Source: Gorsachius magnificus (lineage: Eukaryota; Chordata; Aves; Pelecaniformes; Ardeidae). Taken from it: DNA of 64,000 nt. Each line of letters opens with the position of its first letter. The stretch's first letter is position 1. The notes below the pieces were generated by a model that did no database searches, had not been told where the DNA came from, and was given only the letters and a program-made list of their open reading frames with translations. This document shows positions 1-13,092 of this stretch, in pieces. Location: positions 52,907,586 to 52,971,585 of the forward strand of contig CM067082.1 in the NCBI GenBank assembly GCA_034008185.1, written 5' to 3'. The translations under genes and the position numbers were made by a program.

Positions 1-3000
1 AACTTGCCTGGCAGCTGGTAAAACAGCCCGCAGAAACTGGGAACACCTTGGTGATTCACACATCCTCGCAGCAGCTCCTGCCAGCGGAGCCGCTGCAAGA
101 GGCCCCAGCAGAGGCAGGGGTGGATTCCACCCTCTCTATACATACACACAGGGCCACAGCGAGTCCTTCGATTTAGTGCAGAGATTATGGGAATTTGGGT
201 AAATGACTTACGACCGTAGTCCCTTCTGAAAGAAATAGTCTTTTCCAGTTTAACCAATGGGGAGGATGGAAATGGGACCAGTGCCACCCTGTGTGTGGAG
301 TGCTTCTCCCCCAGTCTTCCTCGCCTTCCTAAGTTGTGGACCCCTGCTTTTCCTACAGAAGGCTTCAAAATAGGTGATTCGTACCGTATGGGCCAGAACC
401 AGGGATCCCAGAAGCCATAAATGTAGGAGGTCCCTTGGCAGTGTAAATGGTGAGCAATATTACAGGGGGTCTGAAAACGCCAAAGCAAACCTGACGATCC
501 TTCTGCAGGATACTGGTGGCAAAAACATCAGTTACAGTATCATTTAAATTATTTCACGTATTTCGCTCAAATATATTAGCTTGCATTTGTTGCTTCTTCC
601 AACTCCCACAGCAAATTAAAAAAAACCTATAATGCCCCGCTCCTAGTTAAGCTACAAGCCAGGCTGTGAACACCGGGGCTGCAAGCTGTGCTGAGCAACA
701 CTGCTCTAGAAGACACAGGAAAGTTACTTCTCTGCTCAGGGTAGCAGACAAGCTTTCCCCAGCTGCATGAATAGTGGGGAGAGGTGGAGCCTGCCGCGGG
801 GTGGGAAAGAAGCTGTGACCAGGCTTCCTTGCAGCTCGTGGGACCGTAAGTGACAAAGAGTAACAGGAGGAAATGTTAGGGGCCTGGCTGGCTGATGTGA
901 TAGGAAGAGCACACCTTTCTCCTACTACGGGCCTCCCTGCAAGGGCTAAGAAGAGTTTCAGACTTGAAACTGCTCCAAATGGAAGGAATTTATTTAACAT
1001 GTGGCTTACTGTCCCTTGTTAACAGGACCAGAAGCAAAATTATTCTCTGTAACTTCCCATTCAGTGACCTTGTTCTGCGCAGTTCAAGGCCACTGAACAT
1101 CATGCTTTCCCCTAATTAGCTTTCCACCAGTCTCCATTTTAACTGAGAGTGTTAATTTTCAGTTGTGTTTCAATTAATTTTGCAAGAATTAAAATTTCGC
1201 TCACTTTTTCTGTAGTGACTATTCATCCAAGTCCATCTAATCTCTGCCATTAAGGCCAAAGTGAAGAAGTAGTAAAAAAAAACCAGCAAGAAGCCAGTGT
1301 GAGAAAAGAAAAAGTGAGAAGCATCTCTGCAAAAACCATGTAGGAAAGGGACATAAGTGGTGTAAAAAGAAGCAAAAAGGATGCAGGAGAGAGCAGCTGG
1401 GAAACAACAGTGGAGAGGCTGCTGGAGGAAAGCGGGCTGTGGGCGGCTGTGCCAGGAGGAAAGGGAAGCGGGAGCAGAAATGGGAGCAGGGAGGTGATGT
1501 TTGGTCTTTAAGCAGAGGATGAGGAGCTTGAAGTGAGGAGTTAAGAGACAGGAAGGAAGCCAGTGAAGACAAATAAAGAGTGGAGGGTGATATAGTTTAT
1601 GTAGTGAGAAAAAGAGATTACTTGAGCGGTCGCGTTGGGCATCATGTGCTGGTGGACTGTGTCGTGTATAATCAGCCTGAAGCAGCAGTTGTGATTCTTC
1701 AGGAGACGACCTAGAAAATAATACTGTTGCTTAATTTTAATCCTTTTTTAACCCAGGGTCTCTCCATATAAAGGACAAGTATTGTGTTGCCCTGACAGCT
1801 AAGTGGAGCCCGTTGTGTTTTGTGCATTGTCATTGATTCTAAATGCCTTTTGTGTTTTGGGGCTCTGAAAACAAAGGTCAAGTACTAGAAAATTCTGTTT
1901 TCTGTGAGAGATTTAATTAAATCCTAAGGACAAAGGCAAAGTACTAGAAACAGCTATTGAGTGTGAAAGATGCGTACATTTGCATTACTATTTCTAAATA
2001 TCGGTTTGTACATAGCTCTGTAATTTGTTTTTTTTTGAGCAGTGGCAGGAGAATAAACATTTACAAAATCAAGATAAGTCTTACAGATGTTATTTTCTGC
2101 ATGTAAGGTAATTGTCCAACACAGGCTTGGAAAGAGATGCTAGGAAACAGAGTGACGAAGCACATGGAGTAGCTCTGAATATAGATTTGGTCCTAGTAAT
2201 TCAGTGAGCGTAAATTGTAGGGCTTGAAATGGACTGGGCTGCCTAAGATTTTTTTTATCCTTTATGGACAACAGCAGCAAACCAGAGGGCTTGAAAAATT
2301 AACAGCACACTGCTAATCACAACTTCCTCATGAATAACCTGAGTAAACTGCACAGTTACCTGTGCTGTGGAAGGCTCAGGAGTCATTGAGCAGAAAATAT
2401 TTTTCACTTGTTCAATATCGAGACATGATTGTGTTAGCCTACTGTGCTTTAGAGGGTTTGAACTTTGCCGTACCAACCTATTTTTTTCTTGTTTAAATAA
2501 CAAGAAATGTAATAATGTATTAAGAAAAGGCAAGTTACTGAAACTGAACGCAGTTGATTTACTGACAGGTAGCAACCAAGAGATACCACATAGCTGCTCC
2601 ACTTCCACACACGCTGATCCTTCCACTTAACAGGTGATAAGGAAGGAATTTTTGTTCAGCTGGCAATACGGCAGAGTGGATCTGCCTCTGAAGCAAAGAG
2701 AATCATCTTACAACTTGAGCAGTGCTAGTGCATGAAGTTGGGGAGATAGAGAGGATGAAGTCATACGTCTATGGGAGCAAGAAACCATCCAGTTCACCCA
2801 CAGTTTTGGAACGATGTATGAGTAATGTGTCTCTTTCTCCTGGTGTAGGATTTGACATACAGGAAAAGTCTTGCACAAGACGACAGGGTCTAAAACCAGG
2901 CAAATCAGACTATGCCACAAGTGAAGGAAGGTTGGGGACCTGGGGGTGCAGAGCGGATCATGTTCCAGTGCCCCGAGCCCCTCTGGGGGATCACCCTTCC

Positions 3001-4002
3001 ACAGCACAGCTTCAAACTCTCTGCAGACGCAAGGGGGGACGTATTTCACCAGGGGGGCAGCCCTTGTGGCAGCCAGGCTGGTATGTAGGGCTTTGGGCGT
3101 CACAGTGAACCCATTAAATTTTACCTGGGAGCTAACTGACAACCCGCTGGCCTCTCTGTTCCACTAAGGCATTCTCTTTAACAAATACGCTGTTGTGTTG
3201 TGCCAGGGTGGTCTTCTCCCATGCTTCCCACACACCTCCGCACCTCCGTGCAGAGAGAGGCGGCTTGCAGACATCCATGCCGGCAGACATGACTCATTCT
3301 GGGGAGTCTGCGTACGGGGTTTTGCAATAGTCTGATCAGGACATGACAAAGACAGTATCAAAGCGTGTGCTCAGAAGTACAAGGCACCCCACCACGTTCA
3401 CACAGACGCTATAAAGATGACTGCTGTGAAATGATCTGCTGGCTGCTGGGGGTGGGGGGATTAAAACCTCCACCCAGCTGAGAAGAGCAGCAGATCATAG
3501 CTGATCATCTGCCCCCACTGCACAAGACCAGTGTTTCTTTCCTCATTTTCCCATGGTGTGGTGTTACCTCCAGTGCAGACGGCTCTCCCTTGGACTCGGT
3601 CCAGTCTCAAGGAGCCCGAATGAAAGGCTGGATTGCGTGGCTCACACGAAACGAAGGGCGGGGGGGGTTCAAGTTGATGAGACGCAGAGCGCATACCCTT
3701 CTGGTAGGAGACGCTCTGGGTGCAGGTTTGCAAAAACTGATTTGAAGACGGTTGCAGTAACTGCTGTCTGAGTGACAAGTCCGTGATGTTTCAGCGCCTT
3801 TTAGGAATGAGTCAAGAAGGAAATAGTAACAGCTAACCAAAAATAATCATGTGGTCATCAAGGAGCAGAAATATTGGCCACAAGACATTCTTAACATATT
3901 TACCCGCAGTGCAGATAACATCAGTGACCACCGTCTGTTATAATTGAATGATTTTTTTATAAGTGGATGGACTTCTATGTGCAATTCCTATACTCAAACT
4001 AC

Positions 4003-4731
4003 TGAAACTACAAGTACCATACCCAAACCATTACAGAGTCCGGGCTTGTTCCAGTGAAAAAAGCCTTGTGTTTTTCCAATCTGAAGTAGTTCCCAGCACC
4101 CCTTCGCGGCGGCCATCGTTTTATACACATACGAAGGTAGCAACGCTAAGCTGCCTGCGCCGCAGAATGCCCACAGCAATTCAGACCACGTCCGCACCGC
4201 GCTGGGCAGATGTGATGGCGTAATCCAGCTGGCTGAGGGGCAGCTGCACGAAGCTGTGGCAACACGGGCTTTGGGGCCCAGGCAAGTCACACGATGGTTA
4301 GTGGAGGCCGATTTCGCCGCTGTGGGTACCTCAGCTAGCTGGCCATAAACTAGCTCAGCTGAGTCTGGAGGTACAGAGCTGTATGTCCCTTTTCTGCAAG
4401 CACAACTGCAGGCAAAAGGACAAACTTCTGGTCTTACGACCTGGGGCTAGCAGGCAGCTCAGGCTTGGGGCAAGAGGATGCGAGCGCTGCGACTCCAGCC
4501 AGCTGGATTACCCCATCACGTCTGCCAGCGCGGTGCAGACACGGTCAGAGCTGCTGTGGGCATTTTACAGTGCAGGCAGTATAATGTTGCTGCCTTCACA
4601 GGAGTATAAAATGATGGCACGGCCACCGCAAACGAGTGCTGGGAACTACATAAAATGAAGTAAACAAAAGATGTTTTCATTAAAGCATACCCAATCTCCA
4701 TAATAATTTAGACATAGTACTTGTAGTTTCA
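4003..4731. repeat. Large inverted repeat, two arms of about 235 bp around a 260-bp spacer
   Basis: The left arm (4,003-4,235) and the reverse complement of the right arm (4,496-4,731) align colinearly end to end. The outer ends share 15 exact bases (4,003-4,017 with 4,717-4,731). The inner ends share 16 exact bases (4,220-4,235 with 4,496-4,511). Blocks between them also match, including the 12-mer tagttcccagca. Overall identity by eye is roughly three quarters. Each arm carries a TATA-like tataaaaYgatggc, on the minus strand at 4,112-4,125 and on the plus strand at 4,605-4,618. It may be a fold-back element, or two copies of an unknown dispersed repeat in opposite orientation. Confidence 0.8.
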
Positions 4732-7700
4732 ATAACTTTTTAAAAGCACTTACTCTAGTTCTGAATTATTCCATAGTTTCACCAAAGTCTGGCACGCAAA
4801 GAGGAATAAGTGATTGCTGAGGTGTAATAACGTAACTCCTCACAAACACTGCTTTTGCATATGCATTTTCACAGCTATGTTTTCATTTTATGAGACTCTT
4901 GAGGGACAGCTCTGCTTGCCATCCTACCTCTTGTTTCTATGGTAAAGCTGCTAGAACATCAGCCGGCAGCAATTTTGCAAGCATTTGTATGGCCACGGGC
5001 CACGAGTGAGTCAATCACGTACTTTTTTTAATCCAGTGCTTTACAGAGCAGCCTCATCTATTCTTATGGCACGCGGTGATATGTTAGGAGTGTCCTTACA
5101 AATCTAGTGTGAAGAAAAGGGCAAGCATGAATTTTCAGGAGGTTGCAGCACAAGGTTTGGACAGAGGATTTTAAAAGTAATTCTGCCCTCTAAAAAAATT
5201 CTCTCTGACACAGTCACTCCAGAAAGGATTAGAGATTACAGATGAAATGTAAGACACACAAAACCAAGCTCATGTAAATATTTTAGAGTGTTTCTAAGCA
5301 ATTTTTTTCTTTTACTTGCTTCCTCCGTATTTCCAAGCTCATAATAATGCCTTTTATCAACACACTCATCCACCTCACAGACTCAATGCACAGTTACACC
5401 TCAAGGGAAATCCCACAATTCATCATCGGGTCTAGTAACCCCCACCCCAACAGAGTTTGTTGTGGATTTTGCACTATGCTCAGACTGTGCTAGGTTTGCA
5501 GGGATGGGTTCTCCGCTGGGCTGAAGTCCTGCTCTGTGCTGCAGCAGGAAAGAGTTTTCTTACAGTGTCAGCCAGGCTGGAAGCTCTCCTAACCTCTGCC
5601 AGGCACCAGTGCTTGCTCAGAGCCAGTTTAGGACGATCCTGCTGTTGTCCAGTCCCGGTGGATGGGCTATATTTGACTCTGTGGACCAGCAGGCTGAGAT
5701 AACTCTTTTTTTGCCCCTCTGCCTAAAAACTCACCATCCAGAAGGTATCTCTTTGGGTCTAACATGCTTTTGAAATGGATCTCAGCAAGAGGCCTGTTCC
5801 TGGCCTTTAAGTTTGTCCCTTTGTCAGGTTATTTTTGCTTTCATCAAATTAGGAGTCTATGGGCCCGCTTCTCCATTTCCAACCAGTTCAAGGCAGGACC
5901 ACTGACTTGAAGTAATCAGCACAATAACGGGGTAAAACTGATATAAAATTGCCACGTTCCAAGTATTAAGTGTTGAATTACCCAACAGACCCACATGGCA
6001 TTTTGCAACAAGAAGTAGGAAGTTTAGAGTCTTTTATCTTTGAGGAGGGGCAGAAGAGAAGAAGAAAGAGATTAACCCTTTGATTCTAGACCTTAGAAGG
6101 AGCTTACACTTTCATAAACGTAGTTTTCTGTCTGCGATCACACCTATAAAACTTCCATTTGTGGGTTTTGGGTTCTTATGGCCAAATAAAAAATGAAATT
6201 ATAATAAAAATAAAATTTAAATCCTCTCTGTCCTCTAAAGCTAGACTCTTTCAAAGCTCACAGGTGTGCTCTAAGAGTAGTAGAGCTCTACAAACATAAC
6301 AACAGTGGTAATGGTGGTGTAAAATAACTGTGAGTTGATTGTCTAGTACCATGAGATTAATAGAAGGATTTGAAAATATCCTGAGTGTGAACAAAATCAG
6401 TAATTCAGCTTCTGTGATATAGTTACTAAAAGCCACCAAAAATGACTAAGTTGATTCATTTATAATTCCTGCGGTTGCAATAAATTTGAATTCTTTGTTG
6501 GTGACTAAACATTTTAAAGTATTTCTTTTAATATCTGGAAGATAGTCATATGAAACACAAGGGTTTTTAAAAACTGCATATTTAGTGCCATTTGAGTGCC
6601 TTAACTTCAAGACACAAGCTATATGGAATCCCATGAAGCTTCATGATACAAAAGAAGTTGCCTATAACTTGTGTTGCAAAACTTCTACGCTGTGTCAAGA
6701 ACTGCAACTTCCGCCATTCTGCCCAGAGAAGGATCATATGAAGCCGGCTCTGTTTAGTCCAGCAAAATTATGAAATGTGTAATTTAGAAGTTAATTAGCT
6801 GTTAAAGCCTGAAACTGTTAAATATTTCCTAGGCCCAAGATAATAACATGGCTTTTTAAGGATTTGACACAGTCTTCAGCAGAGCAAAGCATTTACAGGG
6901 AGTGTAGATACTCAGGACAACGTACATAAAACCAAAGCCAGGAGAATCAAAGCTGGTTTACTTTTAAACTCAGCCCAGTTTACTTTTTAACTTTTGTCTT
7001 CAGAAGAACAACTATTTGAGCATGGACTGCAAAACTAATCCAACCACAGGAAATGTGGTATGTGCATGTGGGGGAAGTAGGAGGAGGTGGGGTGGGAGAA
7101 ATTTGTTCTGGGAGAGAGCGCTTAGGGTTAAGAACGGGAGAAATAAGAAGAAAAATTCTTACTCTTATAGGTGATTCATAGGTAACAAATCAATAGCAGA
7201 GCAGAAAGTCAGATTCATGATAGCTTAATCTACAAAGAAGTCTATAATGATGGTAATCCCTCTACTTATAATGGAAATAAAAGGACACGAATAATTCCCT
7301 GCTGTTTTATATCCTGATAGATGATACCATCGGGAGATTATTTTTTAGCTTCTGCTTTAACATACTCCTAACTTTCCGAAACCTTCATTTTTTCAGGCTA
7401 AATTTTTCCATGTTGTTTCTTTGACTTAGAGTTGAGTTTGTTTGGGTTTTTTAAGATTTCAAGCAAGAAGTACTTGGGCCATTTTTAAGCTCCAGGATAG
7501 TGAAAATAAAAAGCTTTTTCCCAGGGTAGAAGAAGAATTTCTGGCATCTTAACGTTTTCTGTACCCACCAAGTGGCTTCAGTGGGAAAACAGTATTTGCC
7601 ACGGAAATTGTCCTTACTGAGGTATGAAGCTTTCGGCATTCCAGTGGAATTTTGTTTTGATTTGATTTAAAATCACTTTGTGAGCTTTTGCCATACATTG

Positions 7701-8380
7701 GTCACAGGCTCTTTTTCTGCACTTTTAAAGTATAAAAGCAAAGGGAGCCGGCACTGTATATGCAGTTGGGGTTGATCTTGGCCAGAGCCATATGGTGACC
7801 AGATATTTATCCTGTGGATCACTATCTGTTGCTGGGCTCACAGCTCCCCTCCTTCCCCGACACAGCAAAAGTTACTTTGGGAGTGCCTACACTGTGCTGT
7901 TTATACAACCATGCCCTTGCCTGCTGGCAGCAAACGCATCTGTGTTTGCAGTGGAGCAGACAATCCCGTCCAGTTTACTTCCTCCCTTGCAACAGTTTGT
8001 TTTCAGACCCGACCCTCTCCATCAAACCAGGCCACTGCAAAAGTTCCAGAAAGGTGATTTTGCCTATTTATAGGTTGTTCATGAAAAGGAAACAAAGATC
8101 TGGGTGCCCCATTTCTTATTCCTCACTCAGCAGGCACAGGCAGCAGGAGCAGTTTCTCCCCAGGGTTCCAGTGTTGCCCGTTGTCAAGAAGTTGGGATAC
8201 ACTGAAATATGCAAGGTTGTATGCCAGGAGCCTCACATCTTTCTTAAAGCTAGTGACAAGCAGGAAAAACATATGTTGCACTGTTTCAGCATCTACAGAT
8301 GTTTGAAAGATACTACTTTTGTTGAGTATATCCATGCCAAATTCTCTTTTTGATCTATTGTATCGTTCAGCTCCGGAGCC

Positions 8381-8868
8381 CTCAGCACAAGAAGGACACG
8401 GAGCTGTTGGAGCGGGTCCAGAGGAGGCCACAAACGTGATCCGAGGGCTGGAGCACCTCTGCTGTGAGGACAGGCTGAGAGAGTTGGGGTTGTTCAGCCT
8501 GGAGAAGAGAAGGCTGCGGGGAGACCTGGCTGCGGCCTTTCAGTACCTAAAGGGGGCCTATAGGAGAGACGGGGACAATCCTTTTAGCAGGGCTGGTTGT
8601 GACTGGACAAGGAGCAATGGTTTTAAACTAAAGGAGGGTAGATTTTGACTGGATATAATGATAAAATATTTACAATGAGGGTGGTGAAACACTGGAATGG
8701 GTTGCCCAGAGAGGTGGAGGAGGCCCCATGCCTGGAAACATTCAAGGCCAGGTTGGATGGGGCTCTGAGCAACCTGATCTGGTTAAAGGGTGTCCCTGCT
8801 CACTGCAGGGGGGTTGGACTAGATGAGCTTTAAAGGTCCCTTCCAACCCAAAACATTCTATGATTCCA
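8381..8868 (+). mobile_element. CR1 LINE 3' fragment (copy A)
   Basis: This is a sense-oriented, 5'-truncated CR1. It has the characteristic run from ctcagcacaagaaggacacg through ctggagaagagaaggctgcg and gttgcccagagaggtggagg to the 3' terminal ggtcccttccaaccc and attctatgattccat. The open frames here (for example 8,319-8,648) are CR1 shadows, not genes. It shares its 3' segment almost word for word with copy B at 18,505-18,929, suggesting the same subfamily. Confidence 0.95.
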
Positions 8869-11800
8869 TATCCAAATTTGTCTTCTCTTGCTAGTGATTA
8901 TTTATTGCCTAGGTGATTTCTATTTTTTTCTCTTTCCATTCTATTCCAGTGCCTACAGTTTGCTTCATCCTGGGAGAATCACCATGCCTTTTCTTGGTGT
9001 ACTAAATGGTATGACTGACAGCTGTCACATTTCTTTGCTTGCTTTCTCCTATTGGTAGAGCATTTCAATGTGTTCACTACTTGGAGCACCTTGCACCTCA
9101 AGCTTACAGTCTGGAAGTCCTTGAGGAGTTTTTTCAGTGCGTAATGAGGAGGTGAGGGGGCTGCACTGCAGTCACTGTGGCTTTAAATCAGCCACCTACA
9201 GCCACCAGCATTCACCACCTAACATAGCACTTCTTTTGTTTGGTTGTTTTTTTTTTTTCCCCGCAGATTTTGCAAGCACACTGAGATCAACGTTGGTGTC
9301 TTTATCATTACCTAGAGTCAGTTCAGGTATGTCTCCCTGAGCAGCCGTTATTCCTTGCTTGAAGTAGGGAGCTCCTGCAAAAGGCCTTTCTGTTGCACAG
9401 ATGAGCTTTGGCAATGGTAAAATGTTCTGCCCAAGGACCAGATCTCTTGACTGCAGTCTTCATCTCAGCGCTTCGAGCAATACTGGCCTGTGCTATTACG
9501 TGTCCGGAGGACCACAGCTGAGGCAAACCTGAGCCAGTTTTGTACAGCTCACAAGCAGAGAGGGTGGTGGACCAAAGGCAGGCTTCACGTAATGCGATTT
9601 AACTGCTGCCGGTTTCATGTTGACTAAATAGGAAGTTAAATGCGAAGGTAGATCATGCATTACTAACTTGGCCTAATATGGTGAACAGGATATAGTCTCA
9701 TTTCTGCCTTGTGTAACTCTTCTGAAGTCAGTAGTTACATCAGAAACTCGCATAACCTAGCCTTTTCTCTCCTTCCAAGAGTGTGCGCCTATCAATGATG
9801 CACACTCAGTGACCTAGATGGCCTTTGACTTCGTTACAAGCTCTTTCACTTAATCTTTCTTAGCTTTGGCACGAGAGGACGGGGGTAACAGCACCTGTTC
9901 AGCTAATCCCTGCCGAGTATTCCCCTGGTCTTCAGTTCTTGCCATAGGCTCATTTCCTGAAATGGGCGCTACTGAAACCTCTTACGATGCAGCACCTTAT
10001 TACCCGAATGCACAAGAACACGATCTGCGTGATAAATGCTATTGCATGTACTTTTTAAAAAGTCTGGTATAATGTTTTGGAGGAAGCCAATGTAGTACTA
10101 TAGTTTACTGATTTTTTTATATTTAATAGGAAATGGCAAACTCTGACAAACAATCAGCTCTTGTTAGCGTCAATTTGTTGTATTTGTATCACACTAAAAG
10201 CAAGAGTCAAAGTTAAATATCTCATAAAATAAGCAAGACAACATGGATAGGAGGACTATGATTGCTGTTTTATTAAGGATTATCAGTTTGCTTGTTTACT
10301 AAGCATGGACATGAGCTTACGTTAAAGACACTTTCAAGAATTAGACACTGCATGCTTTTGAGGAGAGAAAAAATACCTTCCAGGCTTGCATGCTTCATCA
10401 GCTCAATGTTATCAGGTCATGCATATGTAGAATGATTTCCATTTCACTCAACAAAAGCTAGCTAAATTCCAAAATATGTGACACAACAAATGCAGGAAGA
10501 AGAAATTACCCATTTTTAGTTTGCTATCAGGAAGGAAGAAACGAACTAAAATAATGTGTTCAATGCACTATGACTGGTTATGTGGGATGGAATCTCGTAT
10601 GATTTCGAAGTGGCCAATGCTACAAATACGCAAGTTCCTAATCACGTAGATGCAATAACCTGACTGAAGTTCATGAAAATGTGCTTCAAGATCAGCACAG
10701 GAATGAGCATTCACTGGATTAGAAGCTATTACATCACACTCTCGAGTTACAATGTGAGCACTCTGTCACACCACTTAACCTGTACCTGCTTTTAGAATTA
10801 GAACTTATTTTCCTTTTTGCTCTTTGCAGCCAAAGCCTCCCTCATCAAAGCAGCACTCAGAGTTTCCTAGACAGCTGTGTGAAGTACCTCCCACACAAAT
10901 TCTGTTCTGAGACAGACAAACACTTTTATTCCACCGTAGTCGTGAGAAAAGCCCAGTCTGATGGATGTGTTCGAAATGCACTGAGTTCACACGCAGCTGG
11001 ACACAAACACAGCAGCTTTCCTCACCACAGACGCTGGAAGGGGTACTCGGGTGTACCGGTTGAGTGGCAAGAACCTTTGCTAGCAAACAAACATCCAAGT
11101 CTGGACCCAGCTCTCCTATCTCCAGGAATTCTCCAAGCTGCCAAGCCAATGGGATGGCACTTCTCTCCACTTGGCTCTGTCGAAGCCATGTAGGCTTTAA
11201 TGCCTAAACCAGGTGCCCGAAAGCACTGCCAATTAGGCTCCCCATCTCTAATGATGGTTTTCGTCTCGTTTAGTATGAGGACTGTAAGAAGTACTTTTTT
11301 TTCTATTTTAGGAACTATTTGCGGCATCACATATTAAATGATCCTGAACTTACACCCTGTAGCTTGTGGAGTACCTGACATGTTCTCTTTGGACTGTGGT
11401 GGTTGAAATGGAACATACGCATTTCCAAGAGCAACCAAACCCTCTGAATCAAAGGGCTGTGGTAATAGCTAGCGCAAAACGAGTGAAAGCAAACAGGTAA
11501 TGTTGTTGTAGCATGTATTTTTGCTTTAACCGTACATATTTCTCATTAGAAAACAAAAACAAAGACACAGGCAGCTGCGGACAAGAAAAAGCAAATGTCA
11601 AATGCCATTTCTTTTCTTCTCTGAATAAAACAAGATAGCAAGTAGTGAATACCCATGATCGAATAGCTCAAATGCCCTAGCACTTGGCTACAGATCATTT
11701 GTTTCTTAACCGTGACTTTGAAAGTAACTCACAGTGCTAGTGATTCAGGTTTGCTACTGGCAACTGTTCAGTGACCAGAGATTAATGACTTGACATTCTC

Positions 11801-12170
11801 GACATAATTTTTAGTGATCTTCATAAAAATGCAATTGCCGTTTCTGGAAACTGCAGCGGAAGTCAAAGAACTGAACCAGTACAGCAGCCTCTGTCCGATA
11901 CTATTTGAAATCATTACCTTACTGGAGTTGCCTTATTTGAAGAAGCGGTCCTTGCTGGAGCCAGAGAGTAAGGTTTAAACTGGAAACACCAAGACACGCT
12001 GCACGGGTTACATGCTTAACGCTGTATCTGTTCTTTCTGAGTTAGGTGTGCTGCCTTGCACATGGCTCTTCTCAGGACATAAACTGGAATGCTCTGGACT
12101 TCTGGTGTTGGGGAAGGTGGCCCCCGCCTTCCCCAGGCATGCAGGATTGCAGCGTGGCTGCGTCTGGCAA

Positions 12171-12300
12171 GGACCTTTGGAGGTCACCTTCTCCAGCCCC
12201 CCTGCTCAAGCAGGGCCACCGAGCGCCGGCTGCCCAGGCTTTTGAAGATCTCCGAGGATGGAGACCCCAGAAGCTCCCTGGGCACCCTGAAGCCGAGCGA
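12171..12300 (-). mobile_element. Antisense CR1 remnant at the edge of the promoter CpG island (copy G)
   Basis: The plus strand reads ggaggtcacc, then ccccctgctcaagcagggcc, gctgcccaggcttttgaaga and tctccgaggatggagacccc. This is the familiar reverse complement of a CR1 3' region. It is diverged and GC-enriched, so it is probably old. It lies directly upstream of, and partly inside, the GC-rich ROCK1 promoter region. Confidence 0.8.
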
Positions 12301-12571
12301 CCATGGCAGGCCAGCAGGCACCTGTACCCTCCCAGCAGCGACCACAGGCCCCTGCTCTGCAGCGCTCGCCCGCCTGACGGCAGAGCCGGGCCCGCGGCGG
12401 CGGCGGCGGCCCGTCCGCCAAGTTTCCCGCAGAGGAAGGAGCGAGCGGCTCTGAGGCGCCTGCAGGGAGCCGAGGCAGACGGAACCCCGCCGCCGGCCCC
12501 CCTCCCGGAAGGGCCCACCGCTACCGCTACCGCTGCCGCTGCCGGCGCCGCCGGGCGTCAAACCCGCCCCG

Positions 12572-12588
12572 CCCCCCCCCCCCCCCCC
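12572..12588. repeat. Homopolymer C17
   Basis: Seventeen consecutive C lie inside the CpG island, with further C-rich runs around 12,617-12,636 and 12,834-12,847. The complementary G strand could form quadruplexes. Length is likely polymorphic or subject to sequencing error. Confidence 0.9.
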
Positions 12589-12662
12589 ACTGAAGCCGCG
12601 GCCGTTTCGAACGCGCCCCCCCCGCCGCCCCCCGCCCCGCGCCCCCCGGGTCTCGCGGGCAT

Positions 12663-12677
12663 GGCGCGCGCGCGCGC
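12663..12677. repeat. Alternating (GC)n tract
   Basis: About 15 bases of strict purine-pyrimidine alternation (ggcgcgcgcgcgcgc) form a short palindrome, a classical candidate for Z-DNA, inside the CpG island. Confidence 0.8.
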
Positions 12678-12795
12678 CCCCTCCGACCGTTGGGCGGCGG
12701 CGCGGCGGGTGGGAGAGGAGCGGCGGGCCGCGCGCCCCCGCCTCGCGCGCGGTTCTGCCTTCCTCCCCTCCCTGCGCGTGCCGGAGCCGTTCCCC

Positions 12796-12807
12796 CGCGC
12801 ATGCGCC
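12796..12807. promoter_or_regulatory. NRF1-like palindromic site
   Basis: The string cgcgcatgcgcc matches the NRF1 consensus YGCGCATGCGCR except for the last base. NRF1 sites are common in CpG-island promoters near the start of transcription. Binding is inferred from the motif only. Confidence 0.5.
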
Positions 12808-12996
12808 CTGCCCCTCCGTCCCAGCCGCTCCCCGCCCCCCCCCCCCCGGCTGTTCAAACAGGAACCCCGCGGCCGGACCTTGCGCTCTCCCCTCCCCTTG
12901 AGCCACCTCCTTCCCTCCTCCCTCTCACGCTGCAACCTCGGCTCGGTCCTGAAGCGGTCCGGGCTGCCGTCCCGTACGTGAGGCGGAAGAGCGCGG

Positions 12997-13030
12997 GGAG
13001 AGGAGGGGGGGGGGAGGGGGCGGGGAGCGG
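12997..13030 (+). promoter_or_regulatory. G-run cluster with quadruplex potential
   Basis: Several G-runs of three or more lie within about 35 bases (gggg, gggggggggg, ggggg, gggg), close to the probable transcription start or early 5' UTR. Quadruplex formation in DNA or RNA is an inference from the motif. Confidence 0.5.
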
Positions 13031-13092
13031 AGCCGGCGTTGGCAGCGGCGGGAGGCAGCGAGGAGGAGGAGGAGGAGAAGAGAGGAAGAAAG

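Larger units (their letters stand above)
1..12100. other. Upstream intergenic DNA, no gene recognised
   Basis: No open frame here resembles a protein I recognise, and none has convincing flanking splice sites. The AT/GC content varies: 2,700-3,750 and 3,950-4,660 are richer in G+C than the rest. Structure seen: an inverted repeat at 4,003-4,731, a sense-strand CR1 copy at 8,381-8,868 and ordinary short homopolymers. Stretches 1-4,000, 4,760-8,380 and 8,870-12,100 hold nothing I can name. Distal regulatory elements may be present but cannot be called by eye. Confidence 0.7.

Noticed and set aside
8319..8833. Open frames in 8.3-8.8 kb
   Set aside because: They lie inside the CR1 3' region; similar peptides recur in copy B at 18,658-18,893, as expected for a repeat.
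12046..12981. 311-codon plus-strand frame spanning the CpG island
   Set aside because: It is proline/alanine/arginine-rich translation of GC-rich stop-poor DNA, begins in non-island DNA and a CR1 remnant, and overlaps long frames in other phases on both strands.
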